Below are positions 25,094 through 36,062 of a stretch of 64,000 bases of DNA, one piece after another. How positions within the stretch are numbered: position 1 is the first letter of the stretch; every line of letters begins with the position of its first letter. The notes beneath the pieces were generated by a model that was given only the letters and a program-made list of their open reading frames with translations, was not told where the DNA came from and made no database searches. Source of the stretch: JAZDGX01 sp964482205 (GTDB taxonomy: Bacteria > Eisenbacteria > RBG-16-71-46 > CAIMUX01 > WJJG01); assembly GCA_964482205.1 (NCBI GenBank), contig CAYZWI010000016.1, forward strand, positions 18,713 to 82,712, read 5' to 3'. The position numbers were made by a program, and so were the translations under genes.

Positions 25094-25203
25094 GGAGAGT
25101 CGCAAGAAGCAGTCGTGAGGCTCGGTCGCCCGGTGCCGAGACGCACTCGAGCGCGAAAGCGCCGATCCGAAGACGCAAGCACTGATCCGAAGACACAAGC
25201 ACT
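25083..25203 (+). repeat. Tandem duplications between groES and groEL
   Basis: Two separate events. AGCAGTCGTAGG (25083-25094), which spans the groES stop, recurs at 25108-25119 as AGCAGTCGTGAG, period 25, with a stop codon in both. A second tandem pair of 20 bases (GATCCGAAGACGCAAGCACT) lies at 25164-25183 and 25184-25203 with one mismatch. Confidence 0.75.
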
Positions 25204-25261
25204 ATCGTGGGGCTTCCGCCGAAGAGGCGGGTCGTCTGATTCGAACGAGAGGAGGCTGACA

Positions 25262-26896
<1,635 letters not shown>

Positions 26897-26950
26897 AAGT
26901 GCGTGCGCGGGCGCGCGTTTGATCGCGCGCGACCGCGCAGACGCAAGCCA

Positions 26951-26996
26951 CGAGAACCGCTCGTCCTCGCATGAGGACGGGCGGTTCTCGCTTTTT
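26951..26996 (+). terminator. Rho-independent terminator of groES-groEL
   Basis: Arms GAGAACCGC (26952-26960) and GCGGTTCTC (26981-26989) pair fully, extended by CGTCCTC/GAGGACG around a GCAT loop, and are followed by GCTTTTTC. The only clear intrinsic terminator I found in the window. Confidence 0.92.
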
Positions 26997-27164
26997 CCCG
27001 TTGCCTGTCCATGAAACGGGAGCAGAATCGGCATCTCGGCAGGTGGCGAACAACGTGAGCGCCGCCGATGGGTGCCGTCTGGAGCGCATGCCGGACGGTC
27101 AGTGGTGCAGGAATGCGACCGCGGCCAACAACCACCATGCTTTACCTGACGCGAGACTGCAAAG

Positions 27165-27646
27165 ATGGAATTGGAGGAAGCCAGGGAGCGCTTGAAGGCC
27201 ATTGAGCCGGCCCTGGCGGGTGTCCCGTTTGTCGAGTTTCACATCTTCGAGCGGAAAGGCCGAGCCTTGCACTTGGGCATGACTGCGCGCTTCCATGAGT
27301 GTGCAAAAAGGAGGGGGTCTGGCGTTCGCGGGAAATGCTCACCGCGCTCAAGAACGCGGCTTACGGATTCGATGAGCGGCAGAGCAGAAGCCTGGGTGGG
27401 CGCAATGGGATTTTCATCATCGACCGTGATTTCCACCGCCCCAACGAGATGATGGCCAAGCTGTTCGATCGCTTTCTGGACCGGCGTGGCAGTGGCGCCC
27501 AGGAACTGGCTGATGCCTTGGCGACGCCGCTGCCGCACCTCTTACCCGTGCGGCTGGTATCGCATCACATGCGGCTGCTCGGGGTGCTGGCCCGGAAAGC
27601 CGACGGGGACTGGCTCGTACTCGTGGACTGCGACCGGACAGAGTAG
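27165..27646 (+). pseudogene. Frameshifted hypothetical gene
   Basis: Two overlapping frames read as one protein of about 160 residues if joined at the A-run near 27304-27309. The first part begins 'MELEEARERLKAIEPALAGVPFVE' (27165) and fails after the A-run; the second carries 'NAAYGFDERQSRSLGGRNGIFII' to the stop at 27646. A one-base slip in AAAAAGGAGGGGG would restore it, so sequencing error and true frameshift are both possible. No family recognised; no helix-turn-helix, membrane segment or signal peptide seen. Confidence 0.45.
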
Positions 27647-27675
27647 GGCGCATCCGAACAATGGAGGAGGTGGAC

Positions 27676-28056
27676 GTGCCAAGGAAACGACGACTGTGGG
27701 CGATGACCGCACTCTTGATCGCAGCACTCCCGATGCTGTCATCCTGTTCCAAAGGCCCATCGGACGAAGCCATCAAGTCCGCGATAACCGAACAACTGAA
27801 GCATCAAGTCCCGCTGTCATGGTCTGGTAGCTTGATGGGTGGGAAGGACGCCCAAATTGAGCTCATCGAAATCAAGCAGAAGGGTAAATTCAATGATCAG
27901 GCCAGATACTGGCCGATCAGAGCGCGTGTCAAGGGCACCTGTGAGGCGGATTTTCTGTTCAAGACCGAGACAAAAGCCTTCGACCAAGTCGGGGACTTCA
28001 AGCTCTATCAGGACGACTACGGAGACTGGAAGGCGTCCATCGAAATGATGCAGTGA
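27676..28056 (+). CDS. Small lipoprotein of unknown function
   Basis: A 126-residue protein started at GTG 27676, which has GGAGGAGG six bases upstream; the ATG at 27661 overlaps that site. Residues 1-25 form a lipoprotein signal with lipobox LSSC, so the mature protein should be lipid-anchored in the envelope. The mature part is a single small alpha/beta domain ('SDEAIKSAITEQLKHQVPLSW... VKGTCEADFLFKTETKAFDQV'), reminiscent of small periplasmic lipoproteins of unknown role. The gene may be transferred: its codons are less G+C-rich than those of its neighbours. Confidence 0.65.
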   Translation: MPRKRRLWAMTALLIAALPMLSSCSKGPSDEAIKSAITEQLKHQVPLSWSGSLMGGKDAQIELIEIKQKGKFNDQARYWPIRARVKGTCEADFLFKTETKAFDQVGDFKLYQDDYGDWKASIEMMQ

Positions 28057-28128
28057 TGCGTCGGCCAGCCAACGCTTCCAGCTTCCGCCGTTCCGCCGCC
28101 GCTGGGGGCCGCCTTGGAGGAAATCGTC

Positions 28129-31038
28129 ATGGCGAAGCGTGCGATCGTTCTCGTTCTCTCTTTCGTTCTTGTGGTCTTGCTGGTGAGTGGTTGGGGGTGC
28201 GATCGCGAGCGGGTCGAGATCGTGAACGACGAAGGGTGCGAGTGCGCGGGCATCGTCGACTCTCTCGAGCCGAATGAGGACTTCGCGCACGCGGCCGCGG
28301 TGGAAATCGGGCGGCTGTATCCGCGTCTCACCATCTGCGGCCAGGAGCGGGATCTCTACTCCTTCACGCTCACCGAAGCGGCGACCATCACCCTTTCGAC
28401 CGAGGTTCAGTGCGCCTCGCAAGACACGAGCGGATATCCGGGTTGGTGGATCTACTTCTTGCGCGCCGAAGGCGAGTCGTACGCCTACCTGGGCACGGCG
28501 GTCAGTCTGAACATCCTGAGCTACAGCTACAGCTTCCTGCCGGGCACGTACTATGCGGAAATCTCAACCGGCCAGCATGCGCGAGACGACGACGAAGTCG
28601 TGTATGACCTCTCCATGACGGCGAGCGAGCCGTGCGCGGACGACGAATACGAAGACAATGATTTTTCCGACGAAGCGCCGCTGATCGAGCCCGGGCAGTA
28701 TGCGCTGCGCGGCTGCGATGTCGACATGGACCATTTCCGGGTGGCCATGGAAGCAGGAGAGACGCTGCGGGCCACGATCGTTTCGGCCGTGTCCGGCACG
28801 CGGCGATTGGAACTCCAGGTTCCGGGGCAGAGTCGGCTCCACGAAGTCTCCGAGCGCGACACCATCCGGATGGAGGCGACGGCGATCCAAGCGGGCGAAG
28901 CGTCCGTTATGGCGCGCTTCTGGCAGGAGTGCGAGTACACGCTGACGGTGGAGAAAGTCGTTCCCGAAGGGCGGCCGACGGTCACCGCCTTCAGCCTGCC
29001 CGACAGCGCGACCGGAGTCGGGCTGATCACGCCGATTCTCGTCACCTACTCGGAGGCGATGAACTTCGAGAGCGTGCTCTCCGGCTCCATCTACATCGAC
29101 GGCGATCCGTCGTACGGGGACATCGAGTACGACGAGGCGACGCGAACGGCGACGTTTCAGACGACGACCGTCTATCCGCCCGATACCTGGGTGACGCTGG
29201 TGGTGTCAGGCGCGTTTGATCTCGCGGGCAATCCGGTGATTCCCGACTCGCTCGTGTTTCACACGGTGCCGCTCGCTTGTGAGAGCTTCGACGATCCCTT
29301 CGAGCCGAACGAGGAATTCGCCTCGGCGACTCCCGTCGTGATGGGGCAGAGCTTCTCGGGTCTCACGATTTGCGGAGGAGAGCGCGACATCTATTCCTTC
29401 ACGGTGGCCGCGACGACCGCGATTACCTTGACCACCACGATCCGTTCCGCGTCCGAGGATTCGGCCCCAGCCTACTCCTGGTACATAAACTACGCGCGCG
29501 CGCAGAACGAATACTATTCGACGTATGCCGTCGATCCCGTGCCGGCGACCTACACTCGCACCTACAACTTCCTCCCCGGAACCTACTACGCGGAGGTCCA
29601 TACGGGCATCGACGTCGACCCGGACGATCTCGTGGTCTACGACCTGGCCTTCTCCGCCGGTGAGCCATGTTCTGAGGATGAGTACGAGGACAATGATTTT
29701 CCCGATGAGGCGCGGCTGGTCACGCCGGGGTTTTACATGCTGCGCTCCTGCTATATCGATCAGGACTATTTTCTCGTGGCGATGCAGCCTGGAGATACGC
29801 TGCAGCTGACGCTGCAATCGGCGGTCTCGGGCTTTCGACGGCTGGAAGCGACCGCGCCCGGGTCGGCGAGGGTCTCGCAGTTCGCGACGGACGACAGTGA
29901 CCTGCAATTGCGGACGGCCGCAACCAAGGCGGGGGAGGCGCTCGTCGCCACGCGCTTCTGGGAGGATTGCGGCTACTCGTTGAACATTGAGAAGTTCGTC
30001 TTTGAAGATCATGTCCGCCCGACCGTCACCGCCTTCAGTCTGGCCGACAGCGCAACGGATGTGGGGCTCCTGGCTCCCCTTCGAGTGACCTTCTCCGAGG
30101 ACATGGATCCGGCGAGCGTGCCATCGGCCATCGGGTTGAGCGGACATTCTGGCGAGGACGAGGTCGAGTTTGACGCCGGCACCCGAACCGCCACCTACAC
30201 CCCGAATCTCCTCTATCCGCCTGACTCCTGGTTGACCCTGGAGGTGGAAGGAGCGACCGATCTCGCGGGCAACCCGGTCGTTCCGGATCATCTTGATTTC
30301 CAGACCTTGCCGCTCGCTTGCGAGAGCTTCGTCGACTCACTCGAACCGAACGAGGAGATCGCGACGGCGGCGCCGGTGGAAATCGGACGAGAGTATCGAG
30401 GACTGACGCTCTGCGGTGGAGAGAAGGACCGGTACTCGTTCACTTTGACAGAAGCGGCCACCATCAACGTGGAAACGGATGTGGTTTCCATCCCCGGCCG
30501 GTCGGCCGGCGTCGTCTGGTTGCAGGTGAATTTCCTACGCGCGGATGATGAATTCTACTCGGCGTACGGAAAGCAGGCGGAGTTGGGAGCATGGTCGGTC
30601 GGATTCAGTTTCCTACCGGGGACCTATTATGTCGAGGTCTTGGGAAATCTCGACCCCGACGGGCTGATCGTCTATCACTTGAGCCTCTCGGCGAGCGCGC
30701 CGTGCCAGGACGATGCGTATGAAGACAACGATTTTGCCGATCAGGCGCCGCTGATCGGTACCGGGGCCTATCCTCTGCGCGGCTGCGCCGGAGACTTGGA
30801 CAATTTCCGCGTGGACCTGAATGCGGGTGAAACGCTGCGCGTGACGACCGCTTCTTCTCAACCGGGCACGCGGGCTTTGCGTCTGAAAGTTCCCGGCCAG
30901 GACCTCGTCAGCCTGGTCAACGAAGAGGAATCGATCCAGGTGGAGGCGACGGCGACTCAGGCGGGCGAGGCGCTCGTCGATGCGCGCTTCTGGCAGGACT
31001 GCGAGTACACCTTGACCATCGAGAAGCTGAATCCGTGA
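28129..31038 (+). CDS. Large surface protein with PPC and Big_5 repeats, 3' end decayed
   Basis: A 969-residue exported protein; ATG 28129 follows GGAGGA. The signal ends in 'LLVSGWGC', possibly a lipobox. The rest is modular: two PPC-type domains of about 120 residues each (first marks 'SLEPNEDF', 'YEDNDFSDEAPL') and a Big_5 (SbsA-like Ig) domain ('PTVTAFSLPDSATGVGLITPI...DLAGNPV') form a unit of about 345 residues. It occurs twice, followed by a third PPC pair. Immediately after the stop (31049-31095) the start of a third Big_5 survives in another frame. Such proteins are adhesive or stalk-like surface proteins. Confidence 0.82.
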   Translation: MAKRAIVLVLSFVLVVLLVSGWGCDRERVEIVNDEGCECAGIVDSLEPNEDFAHAAAVEIGRLYPRLTICGQERDLYSFTLTEAATITLSTEVQCASQDTSGYPGWWIYFLRAEGESYAYLGTAVSLNILSYSYSFLPGTYYAEISTGQHARDDDEVVYDLSMTASEPCADDEYEDNDFSDEAPLIEPGQYALRGCDVDMDHFRVAMEAGETLRATIVSAVSGTRRLELQVPGQSRLHEVSERDTIRMEATAIQAGEASVMARFWQECEYTLTVEKVVPEGRPTVTAFSLPDSATGVGLITPILVTYSEAMNFESVLSGSIYIDGDPSYGDIEYDEATRTATFQTTTVYPPDTWVTLVVSGAFDLAGNPVIPDSLVFHTVPLACESFDDPFEPNEEFASATPVVMGQSFSGLTICGGERDIYSFTVAATTAITLTTTIRSASEDSAPAYSWYINYARAQNEYYSTYAVDPVPATYTRTYNFLPGTYYAEVHTGIDVDPDDLVVYDLAFSAGEPCSEDEYEDNDFPDEARLVTPGFYMLRSCYIDQDYFLVAMQPGDTLQLTLQSAVSGFRRLEATAPGSARVSQFATDDSDLQLRTAATKAGEALVATRFWEDCGYSLNIEKFVFEDHVRPTVTAFSLADSATDVGLLAPLRVTFSEDMDPASVPSAIGLSGHSGEDEVEFDAGTRTATYTPNLLYPPDSWLTLEVEGATDLAGNPVVPDHLDFQTLPLACESFVDSLEPNEEIATAAPVEIGREYRGLTLCGGEKDRYSFTLTEAATINVETDVVSIPGRSAGVVWLQVNFLRADDEFYSAYGKQAELGAWSVGFSFLPGTYYVEVLGNLDPDGLIVYHLSLSASAPCQDDAYEDNDFADQAPLIGTGAYPLRGCAGDLDNFRVDLNAGETLRVTTASSQPGTRALRLKVPGQDLVSLVNEEESIQVEATATQAGEALVDARFWQDCEYTLTIEKLNP

Positions 31039-31100
31039 CGAGGACAGTCCGACGGTCACCGCGTTCGGCCTGCCGGACAGTGCGACCGCGGTAGCCGCTG
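31031..31100 (+). pseudogene. Frameshifted remnant of a third Big_5 domain
   Basis: In the frame one base off the preceding gene this stretch encodes 'SPTVTAFGLPDSAT', which matches the start of both intact Big_5 domains ('PTVTAFSLPDSAT' and 'PTVTAFSLADSAT'). The homology ends near 31095. Confidence 0.75.
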
Positions 31101-31284
31101 ACGAGCGTGAGGCCTGCCGCGCAAGTTGCGGACGCGGTGGTCGGGAGCCATCCGCGTGCCGGGCTGCTCGCTGCTCCGCGCACAGCCATCGGATGGAAAG
31201 CCACGGGAATCCAGGTTTCGGTGGCTCATCGGCATTCCGATCGGCCCGTTGACAGCGGAGCAGCCTGCACCGCACCCTTCCCGC

Positions 31285-34200
31285 ATGGATGTGCGAAGGC
31301 GGAAAGCACGCGGCGATTCTCGCGACGATGGGCCCGGCCATGCGCTGGGCCTCTTCCATCCCGTGATCCAGCGCTGGTTCCGCGCGCGCTTCGGTGAACC
31401 GACCGACATCCAGGAAGAGGCCTGGGCACGCATCGCGCGCGGGGAACACCTGCTCATCACCGCGCCGACGGGCAGCGGCAAGACGCTCGGCGCATTCCTG
31501 TGGGCGATCCACACGCTCATCGAGGGCAGAGCCGAGCAGCCGCGGGTGCTCTACATCTCGCCGCTGAAAGCGCTCAACAACGACATCCGCCGCAATCTCG
31601 AAGAGCCGCTCGCGGAATTGGAGGCCGCCTTCGCGCGCGAAGGAATCCCGTTTCCAAATGTCCGCGTGGCGGTGAGAAGCGGCGATTCTCTCGCGGCCGA
31701 ACGACGCCGCATGCTGCGCGAGCCGCCCGAGATCTTCATCACCACGCCCGAGAGCCTGAACATCCTCCTCACTTCACGCAGCGGACGGCGCGCGCTGCTT
31801 GGATTCGGGACCGTGATCCTCGACGAGATCCACGCGGTCGCCTCCACGAAGCGCGGCGTCTATTTGATGACCGCGATCGAGCGGCTGGCGCGGATGAACG
31901 GCGAGTTCCAGCGGATCGCGCTCTCGGCGACGGTGCATCCGTTGGAGGCGGTCGCGCGCTTCGTGGGCGGACGCGAGTGGCTGGGTCGCGCGGCTGATGG
32001 CGCCGCACATCTGCGGGACGATGGCGCGGACGAGGAGGCCTACCGAGAGCGGCCGGTCGCGATCGTGCGCTCTGGCATTCGCAAGCCCTTCGACATCCAG
32101 GCGACCGCGCCAGGGGCCGTGTCCGATAACGAGGACGCCTTCTGGCGCGCGATGGCGAAGGATTTCCTCGCGATCGTCGCGCGCAATCGCTCGACGCTCT
32201 TCTTCTGCAACAGCCGGCGGATGTCGGAGAAGGTGACGCGGCTCATCAACGAGACCGCGGGCCGCGACGTCGCCTACGCGCATCATGGCTCGCTCTCGCG
32301 CGAGATCCGCGAAATCGTCGAGCAGCGCTTCCGCGCCGGCGAGTTGGCCGCGATCGTGGCGACGAGTTCGCTCGAGCTGGGCATCGACATCGGAGCGGTT
32401 GACGAGGTCGTGCTCATCCAGACGCCGTCTTCAGTTTCGGCGGCCGTGCAGCGGATCGGCCGCTCGGGCCATCGGGTGGGCGGCATTCCGCGCGGCACTT
32501 TCTACCCGTTGCATGGGCGTGATCTGGCCGATGCGGCCGCGCTCGCGCAAGGGATCGAGGAGCAGGACATCGAGACGGCGGCGATCGTCGAGAAGCCGCT
32601 CGACGTGCTCGCGCAGACGATCCTCTCCATGACGGCGCAGGAGGCGCGCACACTGGATGAGATCTTCTCCGAGCTGCGTTGCGCCTGGCCGTACCGGGCG
32701 CTCACGCGGGAGGAGTTCGACCTGGTCGTGCAGATGCTTGCGGGGCGCTACGCCGACGCGCGCATCCGGGAGCTTCGCCCGCGACTCTTGGTGGACGGCA
32801 TTCGCGGCACGGCGCACGCGCGGGAGGGAGTCGCTTCGCTGCTCTATCTGTCGGGCGGCGTGATTCCCGACCGCGGCTACTTCCAGCTCCGCTTGGCCGG
32901 CTCGAACGCGCGCCTCGGGGAGTTGGACGAGGAGTTCGTGTGGGAACGGCGCGTGGGCGATGTCTTTCCCTTCGGCAATCAGGCCTGGCAGATCGAGCGC
33001 ATCACGCCGAACGAAGTGGAGGTGGTGCCGGCGTCGACGCGCCTGGGGATCGTGCCGTTCTGGCGAGCGGAGGAGGTGACGCGGTCGTTTCATCTCTCGG
33101 AGCGGATCGGCGCGTTCCTGGAAGAGGCCGACCGGCAGCTCGTGGCGGCGGCGTCGGATACGAGGGCGTATCGCGACACGCTCATCAAGCGGCATCACTT
33201 GGATGAGCGCGCCGCGGAGCGCTTGATCGAGCTATTGAGCCGCCAGCGCGCAAGCACGGGGACGAGCCTGCCACACCGTCATCACCTGCTGATCGAGCAC
33301 TTCCAGGATCCCAGCGATACGTCCGGCGCGCGGCAGACCGTGCTCCACACGATGTGGGGCAGCGCGGTCAACCGGCCGCTCGCGCTCGCGCTTGGCGCCG
33401 CCTGGGAGCGCGAGTACGGCTACCCGCTCGAATGCTACGTCAACAACGACTGCATCCTCTTGAATCTTCCGCACGAGTTCCATCGCGAGCAGCTCGTCGG
33501 GCTCGTGACGCCCGAGCGGCTGGTCGAGCTCGTGCGCGAGAAGCTCGAGGCGAGCGCGTTCTTTGGCGCGCGGTTTCGGGAGAACGCGCAGCGGGCGCTC
33601 CTGCTTCCGCGGCGGCATTTCGGGCAGCGGATGCCGCTCTGGCTGAACCGCATGCGCTCGAAGAAGCTGCTCGCCGCCGTCGCGCGCTTCGAGGATTTTC
33701 CGATCGTGCTCGAAACCTGGCGCGATTGCCTGTGGCGCGAGTTCGACATGCCCGCGCTCACGCGCCTGCTCGAGCGGCTGGCCGACGGCGTCATCCGGAC
33801 GAGCGAGGCGCGCACACCGCAAGGCTCGCCGTTTGCCGAGGGGATCATCTGGCGCCAGACGAACACGGTCCTCTATGAAGACGATTCGGCGCACGCCTCG
33901 CTGCGAACGAATCTCGCAGAGACTCTGCTCGCCCAGGTGGTCCACTCGCCGCATCTGCGCCCCAAGCTCTCCGATGAACTGATCGCGCAGTTCGAGCGCA
34001 AGGTGCGGCGGCTCGCTCCAGGGTATGCGCCCGGATCGAGCGAGGAGCTGCTCGAGTGGGTGAAGGAGCGCGGGTTCATCCCTGCAGCCGAGTGGACGGA
34101 ATTGCTCGCGGCAATCGAGCGCGACCATGGCGTGAGCGCGGAAGAAATGTTCGCGCCGATGCGCGACCGGATCGTTGAGGGTGCGATGCCCCTCAGTGGC

Positions 34201-36009
34201 GTGATCGCGCTCGAGCATCGCCCGCGGATGGAGCGCGTGCTGGCGAGCGTGACGGAAGGCGGGCGCGAGCGCGGGCTCGAGAACGGGCTCGAGCGCGCGG
34301 ACGGCGCCTCGCTGCTTGCCGACTTCCTGGGCGAATGGCTGCGCTTCTACGGCCCGATCGCGCCCGAACGCATCGCGCGTACGCTTGGGCTGCCCGCGCA
34401 TGCGATCGACGAGGCGATTGCGGCTCTCGAAGAAAGCGAGGCGGTGATCGTCGATGCCTTTCGCGAGGCGGCCGACGCGCCGGCGGAAGTGTGCGACCGC
34501 GAGAACCTCGAGCGCCTGCTGCGCATCAAGCGCGCGGCCGAGCGGCCCGCGTTCGCGACGCTGCCGCTCGAAGCCTTGCCGCTCTTCCTGGCTGCGTATC
34601 AAGGCGTGGCGAAGCGCGGCGATTCGCCCGAAGCGCTGCGCGCGCGCATGGAGCAATTGCTCGGCTGGCCCGCGAAGGCCGCGTTATGGGAGGGCGAGAT
34701 CCTGCCCGCGCGGATCGAGCCGTACTATCCCCAGTGGCTCGACTCGCTGATGGTGGAAAGCGATTTGCGCTGGTTCGGGACGGGAGCCGAGACCATCGCA
34801 TTCTCGCTCGAGGATGACCTCGAGTTGTTTGTGGCGGGCAGACGAGGCGCAGAGAGCGAAGCGGCGCTGGGCGAAGAGTTGGAAGAGGAGGGTGAGGACG
34901 AGGACGAAGACGACTACGACAAGGGGGGTGATGAGGACAATGAGGACGATGCGGAAGATGTAGTTGTTGTTGATGATGATGATGATGATGATGGGTTTGA
35001 TGCGCACGGGCCTGAGAACGAGCGCGATGATGATGTGGATGAGTCTGAGAGCACACGCCATGTTGACCTGACAGCGCCCGGCCATGCCGAGGAACGCGTG
35101 GCGCGCGTGTTGGCGCGTTCGCGCGGGCGGATGCCCTTCGGAGACCTGCTCGCCGTTACGAAGATGCGCTCGGAGACCTTGGCGCACGCGCTTTGGACGC
35201 TCGCGTGGCAGGGACGCGTGACCAACGACACCTTCGAGGCGATGCGCAAGGGAATCGCGGGCCGCTTTCGCATATCGGGCGTGATGGAAGAAGGCTCGCA
35301 GGGGCGCAGGCGCGGCTTCCAGCGCTGGAAGACCACGCGCCCCTACGCTGGCAACTGGCTTGCGCTGCGCGTGCCAGGCGCAACTGATCTCGACGCGCTC
35401 GAACGAGAGGAACTCGTCAAGGACCGCATCCGCGTGCTCTTCGGCCGCTATGGCGTGCTCTTTCGCGAGCTGCTGACGAATGAATTGCCCGATCTGCGTT
35501 GGGCGGCCGTCTTCCGCACGCTGCGTTTGATGGAGCTGTCGGGCGAGATCGTGACGGGACGCTTCTTCGAAGGGATCCCGGGCGTGCAGTTCTGCGCGCG
35601 CACCGCGCTTCCCGCGCTGAGCGGCGCGCTGCCCGAGGACGCGATCTACTGGATGAACGCGACCGATCCCGCCTCGCTGTGCGGGCGGGGGATCGCGGCG
35701 CTGGCGGGCGAACTGCCCCCGCGCGTGCACAGCACGCACCTCGTCTTCTGCGGACGGCAGCTGATGCTCGTGTCGCGCAGGAGCGGGCGCGCGATCGAGA
35801 TCCGGGTGGCGCCCGATCATCCCCGCCTGGAGGAATGCCTGACGGTGTTCTCTCACTTGTTGCGCAGGCCGGCGCGGCCGTTGACGCGGGTTGTGGTGGA
35901 GAAGATCAACGGCGAAGATGCGGCCTTCGGGCCCTATGCGCAGGCGCTGCGCGCGGCGGGGTTTCAGGCGGAGTTCAAGGCGCTGGTCTTGTGGAGACGC
36001 TACCAGTGA
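31285..36009 (+). CDS. lhr: Lhr-type superfamily 2 DNA helicase
   Basis: A 1574-residue Lhr ('large helicase-related') protein. Helicase motifs in order: Walker A APTGSGKT (60-67), DEIH (180-183), SAT (214-216), then a second RecA domain with 'LFFCNSRRMSEKV' and 'QRIGRSGHRVGG'. The winged-helix and Lhr-specific C-terminal parts follow. Lhr translocates 3'-5' on DNA and acts in DNA repair; E. coli Lhr is 1538 residues. An acidic insertion (about 1193-1260) with seven consecutive GAT codons is unusual. The start at ATG 31285 is uncertain; the homology begins near residue 22. Confidence 0.92.
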   Translation: MDVRRRKARGDSRDDGPGHALGLFHPVIQRWFRARFGEPTDIQEEAWARIARGEHLLITAPTGSGKTLGAFLWAIHTLIEGRAEQPRVLYISPLKALNNDIRRNLEEPLAELEAAFAREGIPFPNVRVAVRSGDSLAAERRRMLREPPEIFITTPESLNILLTSRSGRRALLGFGTVILDEIHAVASTKRGVYLMTAIERLARMNGEFQRIALSATVHPLEAVARFVGGREWLGRAADGAAHLRDDGADEEAYRERPVAIVRSGIRKPFDIQATAPGAVSDNEDAFWRAMAKDFLAIVARNRSTLFFCNSRRMSEKVTRLINETAGRDVAYAHHGSLSREIREIVEQRFRAGELAAIVATSSLELGIDIGAVDEVVLIQTPSSVSAAVQRIGRSGHRVGGIPRGTFYPLHGRDLADAAALAQGIEEQDIETAAIVEKPLDVLAQTILSMTAQEARTLDEIFSELRCAWPYRALTREEFDLVVQMLAGRYADARIRELRPRLLVDGIRGTAHAREGVASLLYLSGGVIPDRGYFQLRLAGSNARLGELDEEFVWERRVGDVFPFGNQAWQIERITPNEVEVVPASTRLGIVPFWRAEEVTRSFHLSERIGAFLEEADRQLVAAASDTRAYRDTLIKRHHLDERAAERLIELLSRQRASTGTSLPHRHHLLIEHFQDPSDTSGARQTVLHTMWGSAVNRPLALALGAAWEREYGYPLECYVNNDCILLNLPHEFHREQLVGLVTPERLVELVREKLEASAFFGARFRENAQRALLLPRRHFGQRMPLWLNRMRSKKLLAAVARFEDFPIVLETWRDCLWREFDMPALTRLLERLADGVIRTSEARTPQGSPFAEGIIWRQTNTVLYEDDSAHASLRTNLAETLLAQVVHSPHLRPKLSDELIAQFERKVRRLAPGYAPGSSEELLEWVKERGFIPAAEWTELLAAIERDHGVSAEEMFAPMRDRIVEGAMPLSGVIALEHRPRMERVLASVTEGGRERGLENGLERADGASLLADFLGEWLRFYGPIAPERIARTLGLPAHAIDEAIAALEESEAVIVDAFREAADAPAEVCDRENLERLLRIKRAAERPAFATLPLEALPLFLAAYQGVAKRGDSPEALRARMEQLLGWPAKAALWEGEILPARIEPYYPQWLDSLMVESDLRWFGTGAETIAFSLEDDLELFVAGRRGAESEAALGEELEEEGEDEDEDDYDKGGDEDNEDDAEDVVVVDDDDDDDGFDAHGPENERDDDVDESESTRHVDLTAPGHAEERVARVLARSRGRMPFGDLLAVTKMRSETLAHALWTLAWQGRVTNDTFEAMRKGIAGRFRISGVMEEGSQGRRRGFQRWKTTRPYAGNWLALRVPGATDLDALEREELVKDRIRVLFGRYGVLFRELLTNELPDLRWAAVFRTLRLMELSGEIVTGRFFEGIPGVQFCARTALPALSGALPEDAIYWMNATDPASLCGRGIAALAGELPPRVHSTHLVFCGRQLMLVSRRSGRAIEIRVAPDHPRLEECLTVFSHLLRRPARPLTRVVVEKINGEDAAFGPYAQALRAAGFQAEFKALVLWRRYQ
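34875..35060 (+). repeat. Acidic low-complexity insertion in lhr with a GAT run
   Basis: About 62 codons, mostly Asp and Glu, including GTT-GTT-GTT then seven consecutive GAT codons (34972-34992, Asp 1230-1236). The GAT codon is rarely used elsewhere in this gene relative to GAC in such a run, so it reflects triplet slippage. It lies between domains in the C-terminal half. Confidence 0.8.
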
Positions 36010-36062
36010 GCGCGGGGTGGCGATCCGCGTGATCCCCATTCGAAGGCGAAAGGAGACGAGCG

